Source of the DNA: Dasypus novemcinctus
Lineage: Eukaryota; Chordata; Mammalia; Cingulata; Dasypodidae
Direction: 5' to 3'
DNA length: 64,000 nt
Assembly: GCF_030445035.2 (NCBI RefSeq)
Contig: NC_080699.1
Location: 2,790,001-2,854,000, forward strand
Shown piece after piece: positions 1 through 17,334 of this stretch. Each line of letters begins with the position of its first letter. Positions within the stretch are counted from its first letter, which is position 1. The translations under genes were made by a program, and so were the position numbers. The notes below the pieces were generated by a model. That model was not told the DNA's origin, searched no databases, and worked only from the letters and a program-made list of their open reading frames with translations.

Positions 1-2186
<2,186 letters not shown>

Positions 2187-2419
2187 CTAACGAAATTAAT
2201 GTCTATCTTAGAAATTACAATACTAGCAATAGAGACAATACCCCAAAAAAAGACTGGTATTTCCTACTTTAAAAAGGAGACACAATATACTTTAAAATAA
2301 AAATTAATTTATAATTTAAGCTATTAAATGAGAAGAAACCAGTCTAAGGGAAAATTTGTTTTATATCTCTCACACTTACGAGTTACTAGTAAGAAGTGCT
2401 GTTGATACATTCAAATTTA

Positions 2420-2530
2420 CTATTTTTTAAAATTAATTAATTTTTTAATGTTACATTAAAAAAATATGAGGTTTCCACACCCACCCCAGCCCACCAAATT
2501 CGCCTCTTTCTCTCATCTCTAGTTATTGTT
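2420..2530 (-). repeat. L1 3' UTR fragment, minus strand
   Basis: Matches the start of the L1 3'-UTR family at 38949 ('taatgttacattaaaaaaatatgagg', then a C-rich stretch). Only the terminal ~100 bp is present. Confidence 0.6.
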
Positions 2531-3720
2531 AATGAGGTATTGATTAGTTAAAAGTAGGAAAGAATGAGCAGCAAAACTTTAGGATAATCCTGAAAAGAGA
2601 TGACTTCATTAGGTAAGTCAAAAATTGAGAACATGATCATATTCAGTCTCTACTATAGGAATTATATCACATTTTCCACAAAATATTCCAGAGATAATTT
2701 AATTCTCCTGTAGTCATACTGTGAAAACATAGAAACTGGAACCAGGATTACTAGTTGTCAGGTATTGACGTGGACAACTAATCCCCGAGTTATCAGTGAG
2801 AAAACAAATTGAGAAAATTAGTAAGCTTTTTTGACATGCTGTGAAGTCACTTTTGTTGGAGTATTTTTGCTTGTACTCTAGACCTGTGATGGACATTATT
2901 GTTTCAATTAAAAGTGGAGATTAGGTTTTACCAAAGTATTTGAACCATGCACAATGAGTTTACTAGTATGATTTCTAATCCACATTTACATCCTCCACCA
3001 GCCGGATGGTAATTAAGTACGCAGTACACGGAATAGTTTCCTTTTTACAAATATATGATTGACAACATTGCCTTCTGTCTACCTTTCATATTTCTCATAC
3101 CTCCAAATACTCTTTTAAAATGTATTTTTGCAGATTTATCAAAATATGCCGGCCACATATGAACAAATATTTAAAATTTTAATCTAGGCCTGAAATTCCA
3201 TTAGGAAAAAACTTTTTGTTGGTAACATTCCAGGACTATTTACCAGCAAAAAGAATCAATACCTACTCTTCGTGAGTACTAAATGGGCACACGAGGGTCT
3301 TCCAATATCTGTACAGTGGCTTCTTTTTGAAACTCACTAAAACACGCTCTCAGTGTGTGTGAATAATCATGAGAAATCTTTGGATGAACTAATTCAAGGA
3401 CATGCTCTTTATGAAGGCTACACTTTAGATACAATGCTTATTCTTACTGAAAGAAATACATGTCTTGAACGGTAGAAACATTCTTTTTTAAACAAAGAAA
3501 GGGTTGCTCCAAGTTTGTTAAAACTCGTACAACATTGCTTCAGCATTTATACAAAGGAAATAAATGTCTGATGAGACTCCATGGATGGATGAAATGAAAA
3601 CTAACAAATGTTGACTCAAGGAAAAGTTAAAGTAAGCTTTATGTTTATGTTAACATGCCTCTTATTTGTTCAGAAGTAAAGATGAGTGCTTGAAATAAAG
3701 TGATTAAAGACAAATAATCT

Positions 3721-3815
3721 GGGGGAGCAGGCATAGCTCACTGGTTGAGTGCCTGCCTCCCATGTAGGAGGTCCCAGGTTCAATCTCCGGTGCCTCCTAA
3801 AAAAAAAAAAAAAAA
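3721..3815 (+). repeat. DAS-type tRNA-derived SINE (monomer)
   Basis: A 75-nt tRNA-like head with an A box (TAGCTCACTGG) and a B box (GGTTCAATCTC), ending in CGGTGCCTCC and a run of about 17 A. This matches armadillo DAS SINEs derived from a tRNA-Ala-like ancestor. It is not a tRNA gene: there is no intact acceptor pairing and it has a poly(A) tail. Confidence 0.88.
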
Positions 3816-4068
3816 GACATCTCCAGGGTGGGATACTGCATGCAATTTTAATTTTCACCAAGAATTTCCATATGTACATAGACATACACACATATTTTTT
3901 TTTTACTATAATCACACACATGATTTTATCAAATGAGAACAGTTGTTAAAATCACCTAGAAACTATTAGAAAACTCTAGCTATAGTAGTCCCAAAGGGTC
4001 ATAGGCAATGAGTCAATACAACTTCTATATTAATAGAAAAGGTTACTCCTAGAATTGCTAAAAATCCC

Positions 4069-4293
4069 AGGAAGTGGATGTGGCTCAAGCGGTTGAGTGC
4101 CTGCTTCCCATATGGGTGGTCCTGGGTTCAGTTTCTGGTGCCTTCCTAAAAAACCAAAAAGCAAACAACAAGTAAAACGAATGAAAAAACCAACTCCGGG
4201 GAGCCGATGTGGCTCAGTGGTTGAGCAGTGGCTGCCTACATCAGGATCCCAGGTTCAATTCCTGGTCTCTGATACATTAAAAAAAAAAAAAAA
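4069..4293 (+). repeat. DAS-type SINE, dimeric
   Basis: Two tRNA-like monomers in tandem. The left one has GGTTCAGTTTC, the right one begins GGAGCCGATGTGGCTCAGTG and has GGTTCAATTCC as B box. They are joined by an A-rich linker and end in GATACATT plus a poly(A) tail. The same architecture occurs at 38596..38801. Confidence 0.87.
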
Positions 4294-4468
4294 TTATCTA
4301 GGAAAATCATTTCCCACCTAAAATTTCTTATCAGCCAAACCACCAATCACATATGAGCACAGAATAAAGCCACTAAGGAAAGGAGGAAAAAAAAAATCCC
4401 AAGATCCCAGAAAATAGTGGGACAATTGTGATGAAACAATATTAGAGATCAGGTTCAGGCCCTTTTTA

Positions 4469-4497
4469 TCGGGGTGGGGGGTGGGGTGGGGGTGGGT
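4469..4497 (+). repeat. G-rich tract with quadruplex potential
   Basis: Five runs of four or more G separated by single T in under 30 bases, matching the pattern for a stable G-quadruplex on the plus strand. It lies in a CCDC82 intron, in the non-template sense of that gene's antisense strand, so the transcript would carry C runs. Confidence 0.7.
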
Positions 4498-5189
4498 TCC
4501 TACCTTTAGGCCATATTTCTAAGTGGAATTCATACTCAAGACCCATGGCCTATCTGGCCTATAATTAGAGTAAAACTACTTTTAAAGGAAAAATCACCAA
4601 GTTTTAGGTTTTAGCATTCTAAGCCCTAATAATAATCTGAAGCCCAAGAATTGGCATTAGGGACACACACTCCACCTTCTTTTTGGAGCTATGCTGTGCT
4701 CACGCAATGCCTTCAGGACCTCGGCATTTTTTCTTTAGGGCAGACACAGTGCTAGATATGCATGCTCTTTACCAGGCATTCCCGGCTTTTCTCCAAGTTG
4801 CATTCGTTCCCTGCCTCTGTGACTTCCTTTGGCCAACAACATTTGAGAGGAAACAACATGTGCCAGTATCGCGTGGACACGTGACCAAACACCTTCCCTG
4901 CCAGACTCAAACTCAAGGACGCACATGCTCAAAGGAAACCTCGGAGTCAGGAAGCTCTATCTGCCTGGGTTTCCGACGCGACTACGACAAGCAGCACACC
5001 CCACGCCTCGCACTGGATGTACATGTGGAAAATAAATTTTGCTGGGTAAGGCTCCTGAGATGCTGGCCTGGTCTCAGCACAGCCTAGCTTACTCTAACTG
5101 AGTCATCTCTGCCTCTACTTTCTTAAGCTATTACATCATCATTTCATTTGGGTTATCCAGATTCAGTATAACCTACCAAAGTATGGTAA

Positions 5190-5400
5190 GGCACAGTGTA
5201 TCAATGGAATGGATTTTGGTGTCAGAGAGGCCCTTAATCTAAATACTGGCTTGGCTAGTTACTAGCAGTGTAACCTTGCATCATTTTGTTTTTATGAGTT
5301 AGTTTCCTTATCTCAAATGGAGGAAGTAATAGTGCCTTTCTCAAGGGGCTACTTTGAGGATTAAATAAGGTACTTCACTTTGAATGTAAAATACCTGGAA
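5190..5400 (+). repeat. MIR SINE remnant
   Basis: Contains the MIR core order: 'tactggcttggctagttactagc', 'tgtaacctt', 'agtttccttatctcaaatgg', then 'aggattaaataagg'. Ancient and diverged, inside a CCDC82 intron. Confidence 0.75.
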
Positions 5401-5454
5401 AACAAGTCATTAATAATTATATACTATTTTTCTTTCTATTAAAGAAATCAATAT

Positions 5455-5580
5455 CTATACCATGTTCTAAGAGCTGTGCTACACACATTGCCTTCCAAGG
5501 TGGTAAAAATTTTCTATATGAGGAAGAAACTGGGGTTCATAGAGGTTAAAAACTTTCCCAAAGTCTTAAACTTCAGCCAT
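5455..5580 (-). repeat. MIR SINE remnant, antisense
   Basis: Carries reverse MIR landmarks (gaggaagaaactgggg, agaggttaaaaactttccc). A short, diverged fragment just downstream of another MIR remnant in the opposite orientation. Confidence 0.6.
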
Positions 5581-6510
5581 CTTTCAATTAAAAGCCTTCA
5601 AAACTTTTTCTGTAATCCCATAACTGTCACTTAAACTAATTATCTGTTGCTAACTTCTGATCATCTAATTAAAAGCTGAACAGACTTCTGATGAAATCAA
5701 ATCTCCTGACATAAGTGAGGCAGAGAAGCTAGTGTCTCAAGTGTTAGAAGGACTTTAAGGAACTAGAGAGGTATTCTATTATTTTGCCATTTCTCTTTTG
5801 CTAATCATTAGAACACAGTGTTAGAAGTAGGAAAAAAATCCTTAAAAATCACATAATACAGCCTCTACTATTAGTGATTAAAAAAACAGAAACCTAGAAG
5901 ATAACATGGAATCTACTAAATCTTATAAGTTAAAAAGGTGCATCCCCAAATCAACTGAATTACAAATCTTAATCCAGAGAAGGGGAATCAAAGGTTATCT
6001 TGGCTAATATTTCTCAAATTAGGTTCTATGGAAATTGAGCATCCTGTGAGGTGATTTCAGCTATTTCATGAAAAGGAGTCTTGGAGTAAAATATAAATTT
6101 GGAAAAAATTGCATTCTCTGTGCCCCTCTTGAGGATTAACAGTATAAATTTACATATTAACAGTCCTAGACTGAAAATCTTCTAGTAAAGAAATCAGATG
6201 AAGTTAAACCCAGTTCTTCTCAAACTTCTTTAGGTATGGAACTCTCTTTCCTAAGATATCAATTAACATTCCACAGGACAATCTCATTTTAATAGAAGAG
6301 CTAAGCCCTAGAGAAGTTCTAACATTATTCATAATCAGAACTTAATTATTGGTTAAATATCATTAATGTGAATGACTAAAACAATAACTTTCAGAAGGAG
6401 ACGAGACAATCATCTGATTATTTAACAAGAGAAATGCCAGTACTTGGAATAGACTCAACCTGACTGGACACCGAACAAGCCAGAGGTCCTCACTGCCTGC
6501 TGGAGATCTA

Positions 6511-8539
<2,029 letters not shown>

Positions 8540-10109
8540 CTAAGACACTAACACAGTAAACACAGTAGTAGCTTAAATGTCTTACTGTTATAGCTAGCTG
8601 CCTTGTCTAGTCACCGAACAAATCTCCATATTCCAGATCTCCTGACTTCTAATTCAATATTCCTAGTTGTTGCTTCAAATAATCTCCACTTTTCAAACTT
8701 ACTGAGAAAGACTGTTCAGGGAATAGTAAGAGGTAAGTTGTGGAAAAGCCAGCCATCCTCCGGGTGCCCAGGCTTAACTTTCAATTTAACAATTAAAGCG
8801 AGACAGCGAGGGAGAAAACCTTTCAAGGTGAAATGGTTAATATGTACAGTAAACTCCTAACTCATTCCTTATCTAGGAAAGATCTTGAATATGAAATTGT
8901 CCAGGAAATTCCTATCCACCTCCCCCTCTGCTGCCCCAGATGCAGGATTTCCTGTAGCTACATCAACCTAAGACGCCTGTCTTCTCCCTTATCACACACA
9001 TAAGCCTGCTCTTCTAAACACCCATTCTGCCCATGGACCCGCCTGTTGGAAAGGCTGGGTGCTAAGAGAGATGGTGCCGCGAGTTCCCACTCTCTAGGGC
9101 CAGGGCTTACTACGGTTACAGAAATGTTTTCTGCCATACCTAACTCCTTCCTGGACCCAAATGGTCGCCCAGAGCATCTGCCCCGCCTTGGGCACCCACG
9201 CAGTTGTATCAAGGGCAGCCTGAGCATTTCAAGAAATGCGGAAGATACTTGGCAAGGGAGTAAAGGAAAGTAAGGCCTGTCGCTAGAATCCACGAGGGGC
9301 TTCTGACTTTCTTTCCGCCGAACTGAAAAGAAAGATGGCATGGGCACGGAAAAACAGTTTTCACTTCTATTTTGATCACTTTTCTAAAAAGGGACATATA
9401 ACAGTCTTTAGGGGAAATTCTTAGTAGGCATTTTTTTCTAAGGAGATAACCTTACTAAAGTGTTAAAGCGACTGAAAAAAAAAAGTAGTAATAAAACTAA
9501 ATGGCAACAGCAGACAATCTGCACTGGAGCCCTTGGGCTTAAGCAGGCCTATGAATTGAAAATAGTGAAAGAACTGACCATGGTAATTAAATAATATGCA
9601 CACTTCTAAACAGTAGAGCATAATTGAGAAATGAAATAATACGTAGAATTAAACATCAGCTAAATATTGCCAAACTCCGGTTATATAATGTTGCTACATA
9701 TTTTAATATGTAGATGTTCAAATGCATCTAAAGTCTCTTCTAGCACTCCTCAAATTCTACCAAGGGAAAATTTCTAGGAATATTAACATATGTTGAGAAA
9801 AAAATCAAACTCATCCCCTGTGCACCTAAATTGAACTATCAAACAAATTGAAATGGGATTTTCATCCCTTTGCCCAGTCTCCAATGGGACTCACCTGCCG
9901 AGGAGTTTTGGGCACTGCCGCTCTAGGTCAAAGACCCTGATTGGGTTTCATTAGCAATGGGAGGAAAGGGAAAGGGCAGAGTTGGGATCACCTGAGATTT
10001 TCCCCCCTAACCACAGCATCCCTCTTCCCACCCGTGTGGATCAGAATCTCCCCCAAGGTGGGGGGGGAGTGTGCTCATGGCGTCTCAAGCAGGAGACACA
10101 ATAAAGTAA

Positions 10110-10320
10110 TGAACATCGATTGGGCAGGTGTGTGCCAGGCATCAAACTGAGTACCTGCACGCATTGCTTTATTTCTTGCAACAAGCGAAGGAGGTGCTAT
10201 CATTACCCCTGGTTTATCTCCAGACGGGGGAACAGGGAGGTTGGGAGGCTTCCCTAGGATGGCACAGCTAGGAGATGCTGGGGCCAGGGTGGAACCCAGG
10301 CAGTCTGACTCCAGGGTGTG
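10110..10320 (-). repeat. MIR SINE remnant, antisense
   Basis: Landmarks in order: 'gtgtgccaggcatc', 'ggaggtgctatcattacccc', 'cagacgggggaacagggagg', 'gatggcacagctagg', 'aacccaggcagtctgactcc', which together are the reverse of a near full-length MIR. Confidence 0.8.
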
Positions 10321-10454
10321 CACCCCAACTCCAGGGATGTGGTGATCCTGGGAGTGGGACCCGATGCTTCAGAACATGGAATTTTAGACTTGGATGGGGC
10401 ATTGGAGAAAATAAAAGTACAACTCTCTCATTTTCATCTAAGAAAAATGCCACA

Positions 10455-10862
10455 GGGGAAGCGGACTTGGCCCAGTGGTTAGGACATCCGCCTACCACAT
10501 GGGAGGTCCACGGTTCAAACCCCGGGCCTCCTTGACCCGTGTGGAGCTGGCCCATGCGCAGTGCTGATGCGCGCAAGGAGTGCCGTGCCACGCAGGGGTG
10601 TCCCCCGCGTAGGGGAGCCCCACGCGCAAGGAGTGCGCCCCGTAAGGACAGCCGCCCAGCACGAAGAAAGTGTAGCCTGCCCAGGAATGGCGCTGCACAC
10701 ACGGAGAGCTGACACAGCAAGATGACACAACAAAAAGAAACACAGAGTCCCGGTGCCGCTGATAAGGATAGAAGCGGCCACAGTAGAACACACAGTGAAT
10801 GGACACAGAGAGCAGACAACTGGGGGCGGGGGGAAGGGGAGAGAAATAAAAAAATTTTTTTT
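10455..10862 (+). repeat. Long DAS-type SINE with perfect target-site duplication
   Basis: A 408-bp element: a tRNA-like head (A box TGGCCCAGTGG, B box GGTTCAAACCC), a CpG-rich body with internally repeated GCGCAAGGAGTGC blocks, then a purine-rich tail. It is flanked by a perfect 12-bp duplication AAAAATGCCACA (10443..10454 and 10863..10874), so the insertion is relatively young. The ~200-codon minus-strand ORF overlapping it is a by-product. Confidence 0.94.
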
Positions 10863-11189
10863 AAAAATGCCACACACGTTGATGAAATGATAGTGTCAAA
10901 ACCAGGATTAGAGCACAGACCTTTCCTAGAGCTTTTCTCAGTGATTTAATCCTGATATGGGATGGACTTCTAGAGAATATTCTAGAAAAGAGTTTAAAAA
11001 TTTCCTCCCTAATAATTTAAAAAATTGGAAAATACAGAAGAAAGCTAACAAATTTGTGTTTATGCACCACTCAGCTTTTCCAAGATTGTTAATCAATTTC
11101 TTCACCCAGACCCTGGAGGCCTAGCCAGGGCCTGCCGGTTCCCTGCATCCTTGAGCATATGTTAATTTCACATAGCTGCTAGGGTTTTG

Positions 11190-12480
11190 TGTCAACACCA
11201 TCTACCCTTCCTTTTGATCTGCCTGCCGTTCTCACCATGCCAGTACTGCACTGTTTACTTACTGCAGTTTTATGGCTTTTTATAGGACGTAGAGCAAATC
11301 TTTCCAATTTGCTCTCTTTTCAACATTTATTTATTCTCATCTATTTGTTCTTCCACTTGAACTTCAGAATTGTTTTTCAAAGTGGAGTCTAAAGATTAAT
11401 TTCGGAAGAAATCACTTCTTGTATTGTGTATTACCTTCCACAAACATGCTATGCTTTTCCATTTATTCAAGCCTTCTATTTTACAGCGACGTTTGTTTTT
11501 GAAACCTAAAACGGTGCTTTTCATGTGAGGATTAGGACTAGGAACTTCCTCTTGGCTGCTAAGATAAATGGATTGTTTCCTCCTTATATCCTCTGAATAA
11601 TTTTTTCTAGTATTTAAGAAAAGGATTGAGTTTTGCATATTTATTGTCAATCTGGTCACTTTTCTGCCATCTCTTGCTAATTCCAAACAGCGGGATCCTC
11701 CTAGATCTTTGTAGGAGATGAGCTTCTGGGACACCAGGGCTGGAGGCAGAGGTACTGCTCAGGGGTGCTTCTGCTCAGGGGTGCTTCTGCTCAGGGGTGG
11801 CCGGCATTGGCTCTGCTTTCCCCTCCAGCCCTAAGGAGGATGTTAGATTCATTTCAAGAACCAAGAGAACGTTTTAAATATTCCCTTAGGTAAAAGCGTA
11901 GAGACTGATGGCATACTTTCTTCCGGAAGGGAGGTGTCAACCCAGTACAAGGGGGCAGGTGCAGAACAGGAATCTGCTTTCCTGCTGTACGGTGGGCCTT
12001 CCCACCCTGCCCCCTGGGGGAGAGAGAACGTGAGCAAAGCCATGCGAGTATAGCTCGTATCTATTCCTGCTCTCGATGTATTTATAGCTCTTCTCCAAGT
12101 TCTATGTTCTTGGTTAGCTAAGTCAGAAATTAATAGTGCTTGTGTATATAGAGTCATGTGATTTTCAAATAACATCACTTTGATCTTCAATAGTTTTGTG
12201 TAGCTTTCATGTCTTAGTGTGTAATTCAGGACATCTAAAACAAGGTTAATCCTTTGGACTTTTTCCTTATTTTAAAGAGACTACCTCTGGTGCTTCATTA
12301 TAAGTATGATGTAGGCCCTGAGTTTAAAATAAATATTCTTTATCAAGTAAAGGACCTCATTTTCAGACTTTTTTTTTTTAAAAAAAGGGTATGGGTATTG
12401 AACTTTATAAATGCCTTTTTTAGAATCATTTGAACTTATATTTTTTTTTTTTGACAAATATATCAACATGATATATTACT
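11190..12480 (-). repeat. Old L1 ORF2-derived fragments, antisense
   Basis: Two patches match antisense L1 ORF2 text: about 11215..11390 ('catgccagtactgcactgtttacttactgcagttttatgg') and about 12290..12480 (through 'atatcaacatgatatattac'). The middle is poorly matched. Badly decayed; no reading frame is preserved. Confidence 0.5.
11754..11800. repeat. 16-bp tandem repeat, three copies
   Basis: TGCTCAGGGGTGCTTC repeated nearly perfectly about 2.8 times. A small tandem duplication inside a CCDC82 intron. Confidence 0.85.
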
Positions 12481-14818
12481 ATGGCTCTTATTATTAAGCT
12501 ATCTTTATAGTTCTAAGAAGAATGGTCAGAGGCCTTTTTCTTTATTACCATTAGAAAAATATTTCCTTCCTATGTCTAGCTGTGAATCTATTTTCATGAA
12601 CTTATCTGAAGTGTGCTGGGCCTCTTTATCTGCATAAGCAGGCATGCTAGGTGATAGCAAGAATATTTTTTCCTATTATACCTTTTAAATGACTTCTTCA
12701 TGTCTTGCCATCCAGAAATATAGAAAGCCTCTTAGTCCTATAAACATTCTTTTCACATATTTTACTAAAGTTAGGTAAACTTTCCCTCTAGATTTCCATT
12801 TTTTCTTTCCCCTCCCCCTCCCCCACCAACAATTCATGAGGTAGGGTCTTCATTTCTAGTTCTCTACAGCTTTCACTGCAGATTTCTGATTTCACAATTT
12901 TAGCGGTCTAGAAATCCTTCCATATCTCAGCTAGCTCTCTTTCGCCTTGAATTGTTTTTTCCTTATGGCCTCCTACTTGTTATAGACTGTAAAGCAATGC
13001 TTTATAAAATTTTCTTCTGTTTCCTTTAATAAAACATTGTTCACAGGCATGCTCTTTCTCTGAGTCTTAAGGTAATGCTACTTTCCCGTTATACTATGAT
13101 TTCAGTTGTACTTTTTACTTATCCTAAAATAGGGGAAATGTTTTAGGGTTTAATAGTTAACATCAGTGATTGTGAGCTTGCTCTGAGGCCCCTTTGGTGT
13201 ACTGGGAGACTGATTCTCTAACTGCTAGGTGAAGGCTAAGTTGACGTGAACTCAGTCTGGTTTCCAGGATTCTAGCAAGTATTTATCCAGCAAGGAAGAG
13301 ACTAAGTACATCTTCTCTTATATCTATTACGTGACTGTCACACTGAACACAGGACAGATTACTGGAAAAATATTATAATCTCCAGCATCCAAAAATCTGA
13401 AGGTTGTTCCTCTCCCCGAGCTCAATATTTTTAGTATGTGAACTGTGCAGAGCTGGGAGCAGACCCTGCCAGTCGGTCCCTCTGCTTTATACCACAGAAT
13501 GCACAGAGAGAGATTACTACCAGGGATGGGTCAGAAAGGAAAGTCAAAACTGACAGTCATCCATCGCTTCAACCACGTGGCAGGGGAACCTGCCCTGTTC
13601 GAGGTGGTGTTGCTGCCGCCCCAGAGCCATGTGGCAGAGAGGGAGGAAGCGACAAAGCAGCTTCTGCAGGGAGAACTGGACTCTTCAAACTGGGAAAACA
13701 GCACTTCTCAGTTAAGCAGTGAACTTGGAGTCGGGAGATTTTTCTCCCCAGTTTTGACCGTATGTTGGTATGAGCATCAGTGAGTGTTACAGAGGCTGGG
13801 GCAAGAATGAATCTAGGAATACCAGCCCAATTCCAACTTAGCCCAGGCCATAGAGTGGTGTTCAGTGTTCATCGTGTGGGTTATTGTTTTAATGAGGAGA
13901 TATATTTTGATTTCCAAATGTAAGAATTAACCTAGCAAAAACAAAAAACCCTTTATAAAAGCCAAAAAAAAAAAAAAAAAAGAATTAACCTATAGCAACT
14001 TCTAGAACATAATCCTTTGGTAAATTGGAAATTGCCTATATTAAATTGTATGTCTTATAGTCACCTATGACATAAATATTAAAAACATTAAGTCACGTAA
14101 GAGTACTTTAAATATGTAAATATTTTTCCTGATGTTTTAAAAAAGGTGATATCTGATCACATTCGACATTTCTCTAAGTGAATTTCCAAATCATCCTCCC
14201 TCCCTCGCTCCATCCAATACTGAGCTCCTACAATGTGTCAGAGACGCTAATGGACACTAGCAGCACGGGGAAGTTGACCGACCATTCGGTTTTGTTTTGG
14301 ACGGGGGTGCCCTTTCGGCTTCTGTGATGGTTATGCTAATGTGTCAGCTCCGCCAGGTAAGATGCCCAGTTGTTGGTCAAGCAAACACTGGGCTAACTGT
14401 AATTAGCCATGTTATACTTAATTATGGTAAGTACCTTTTCTAAGTTATTTGGAAAGAATGTATTCTTGAAGGAAAAAAAAATGTATCAGCCCAGCAGCCT
14501 GTTTCTACCAGAGTTTTAAAATACTATAAAAATCATCTTCGACTTTACTAATATACTAACACATATTTACAGATATCCTAAGAATTTCCAGGTCCCATTA
14601 TTTATATTTTCATCAATTATATGAAAACACAAAAGACTCTAATTTTCTATCTCTGACAGGTTTCACTGAGTGAAGCCTCGAAAGTCCTGAAAGCACCTGG
14701 AGTTCCAGAGTGTGGCCTGTGGGTCCCTAGGGCTCCCCAAGTCCACGGACGGGCACCTGTGAGGCACTTACTGTTTTCACTGTATTGACATTTGCACTGG
14801 TGGTGCAAAAGCAACGGT

Positions 14819-15005
14819 GGGTAAAGCAGCCAGCTCTTGGCATGACTCAGTGGAGGGTAAAGCAGCCAGCCCTTGGCATGGCTCAGCAGTGAATAGAGCA
14901 ACTAGCCCTTGGCATGACTCAGGAGTGGACAGAGCAACTAGCCCCTGGCATGACCTGGCAGTGAGTAAAGCAGCTAGTCCTTGGCATGACCTGTGGTGGC
15001 ACCAA
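14819..15005. repeat. 36-bp minisatellite, about five copies
   Basis: The unit contains TAAAGCAGCCAGCCCTTGGC then ATGGCTCAGCAGTG; exact 36-bp spacing between 14821, 14857 and 14893. Since 36 is a multiple of three, frames on both strands stay open and give 12-residue repeats (CQGLAAL...). These are not thought to be coding. Confidence 0.9.
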
Positions 15006-15830
15006 AACACAAGGTCCACTGTAGTCATTACCATAACTCACAACTAAAAAAAAAAGCCCGTTTCTCTCGAGTGTCCTTGATGAAGAAGTGAATTTTTAAA
15101 GTTTTACTAAACCTTGAACCCGGAGTGCACACCTTTTCCAGGATTCTGAGGGATAAGATGGGAACTATGCATAAGGCGTGTATGCCACATACCAAGGATG
15201 ATTCTTTTGAGAAAAGCACTAAAGTAACTGTGCTGGGAGCTAGGAAAACCTCATTTGTCTTGCAACACAGTTTTTCTTGATAGAATGCCTGGCAAACTAT
15301 GGTTATTGAGACTTGGGATTTGGCCAACATTTTCTCACAAAGTGAACAAAGTGAGCCTCTCACTTGAAGGAGAACAAGTGACAGGGTTTGCTGCCAATGA
15401 TAAATATCAAAATTTTAAGAAGAAATTAAAATTTTGAAGAACTTCTGGTACTGTGAATTTTACAGCTTCCTGATATTATTAAAATACTCCCTTTTTCCAG
15501 CTACCATCTGTGTAAGGTCAAATTGTTTTCATTTACTTCAACCAAAACAACTTATTAGAACAGACTGAATGCAAAAGCAGTTAGGAGAATCCGGTTGCTT
15601 TCTAATAAGCCTAACACTGGAGATATTTACAAAAATTTTAAATGACGCCATTCTCATTTTTAAAAAAATAGCTATTTTTCATTAAAATGCTATGTACGTT
15701 AATATGCAAAGAGTTTATTAAGCTATTTTAAATGAGCTAAAAATATTCTTAAACTTTCTATTTGTATTTTTACAGTGGTAAATACTGGTTGCTCTTACGT
15801 CAAGGGTTCCACTGGAATAAACTTCTTTTA

Positions 15831-16154
<324 letters not shown>

Positions 16155-16552
16155 CTAATGGAATTAAAACACCTTTCAGTGAATCGTGCCTCTAAAACTG
16201 TCAGCCTGAATGTGAGAGCACAAGAGTAAAGCCAAAGCGGAGAAACGATCTACTGAAGGGAACTTCATAGTTGAAGGTTTTTTGTTTTTTGAAGGAACTT
16301 GTCATGTTCACTGTTAAACTCCTGAAAATATGAAGAGGAGACTATGCCTTGGTGAAGTGATACAAAATGCTTTAAAGAGACAACGAGGTTAAAAGGAGAA
16401 ATTAAAAACAGGAAAGACCACACAAAGCGACAGTTTCAGTTTTAAAAAAGAGTGGAGGGACTGAGGTTCATGGTTAAACCACATATTCAAGGCAATCAAA
16501 CATGTTCAAACATACCTGGTCAAAAAGTAAATTCTAGACGTGCTGAGAGCTA

Positions 16553-17334
<782 letters not shown>

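Noticed and set aside
3721-3815. tRNA gene suggested by A and B boxes
   Set aside because: Poly(A) tail, lost cloverleaf pairing and related copies elsewhere show it is a tRNA-derived SINE; the same holds for the other DAS copies.
4683-5087. 134-codon plus-strand frame
   Set aside because: Antisense to a CCDC82 intron, no recognisable domain, and the sequence looks like a decayed interspersed repeat.
10268-10877. Minus-strand open frames of 100-200 codons at 10268..10877, and similar ones at 37007..37465 and 53111..53383
   Set aside because: All lie over long DAS SINEs and give the same Arg/Gly/Cys-rich text in each copy, so they are repeat by-products and not genes.
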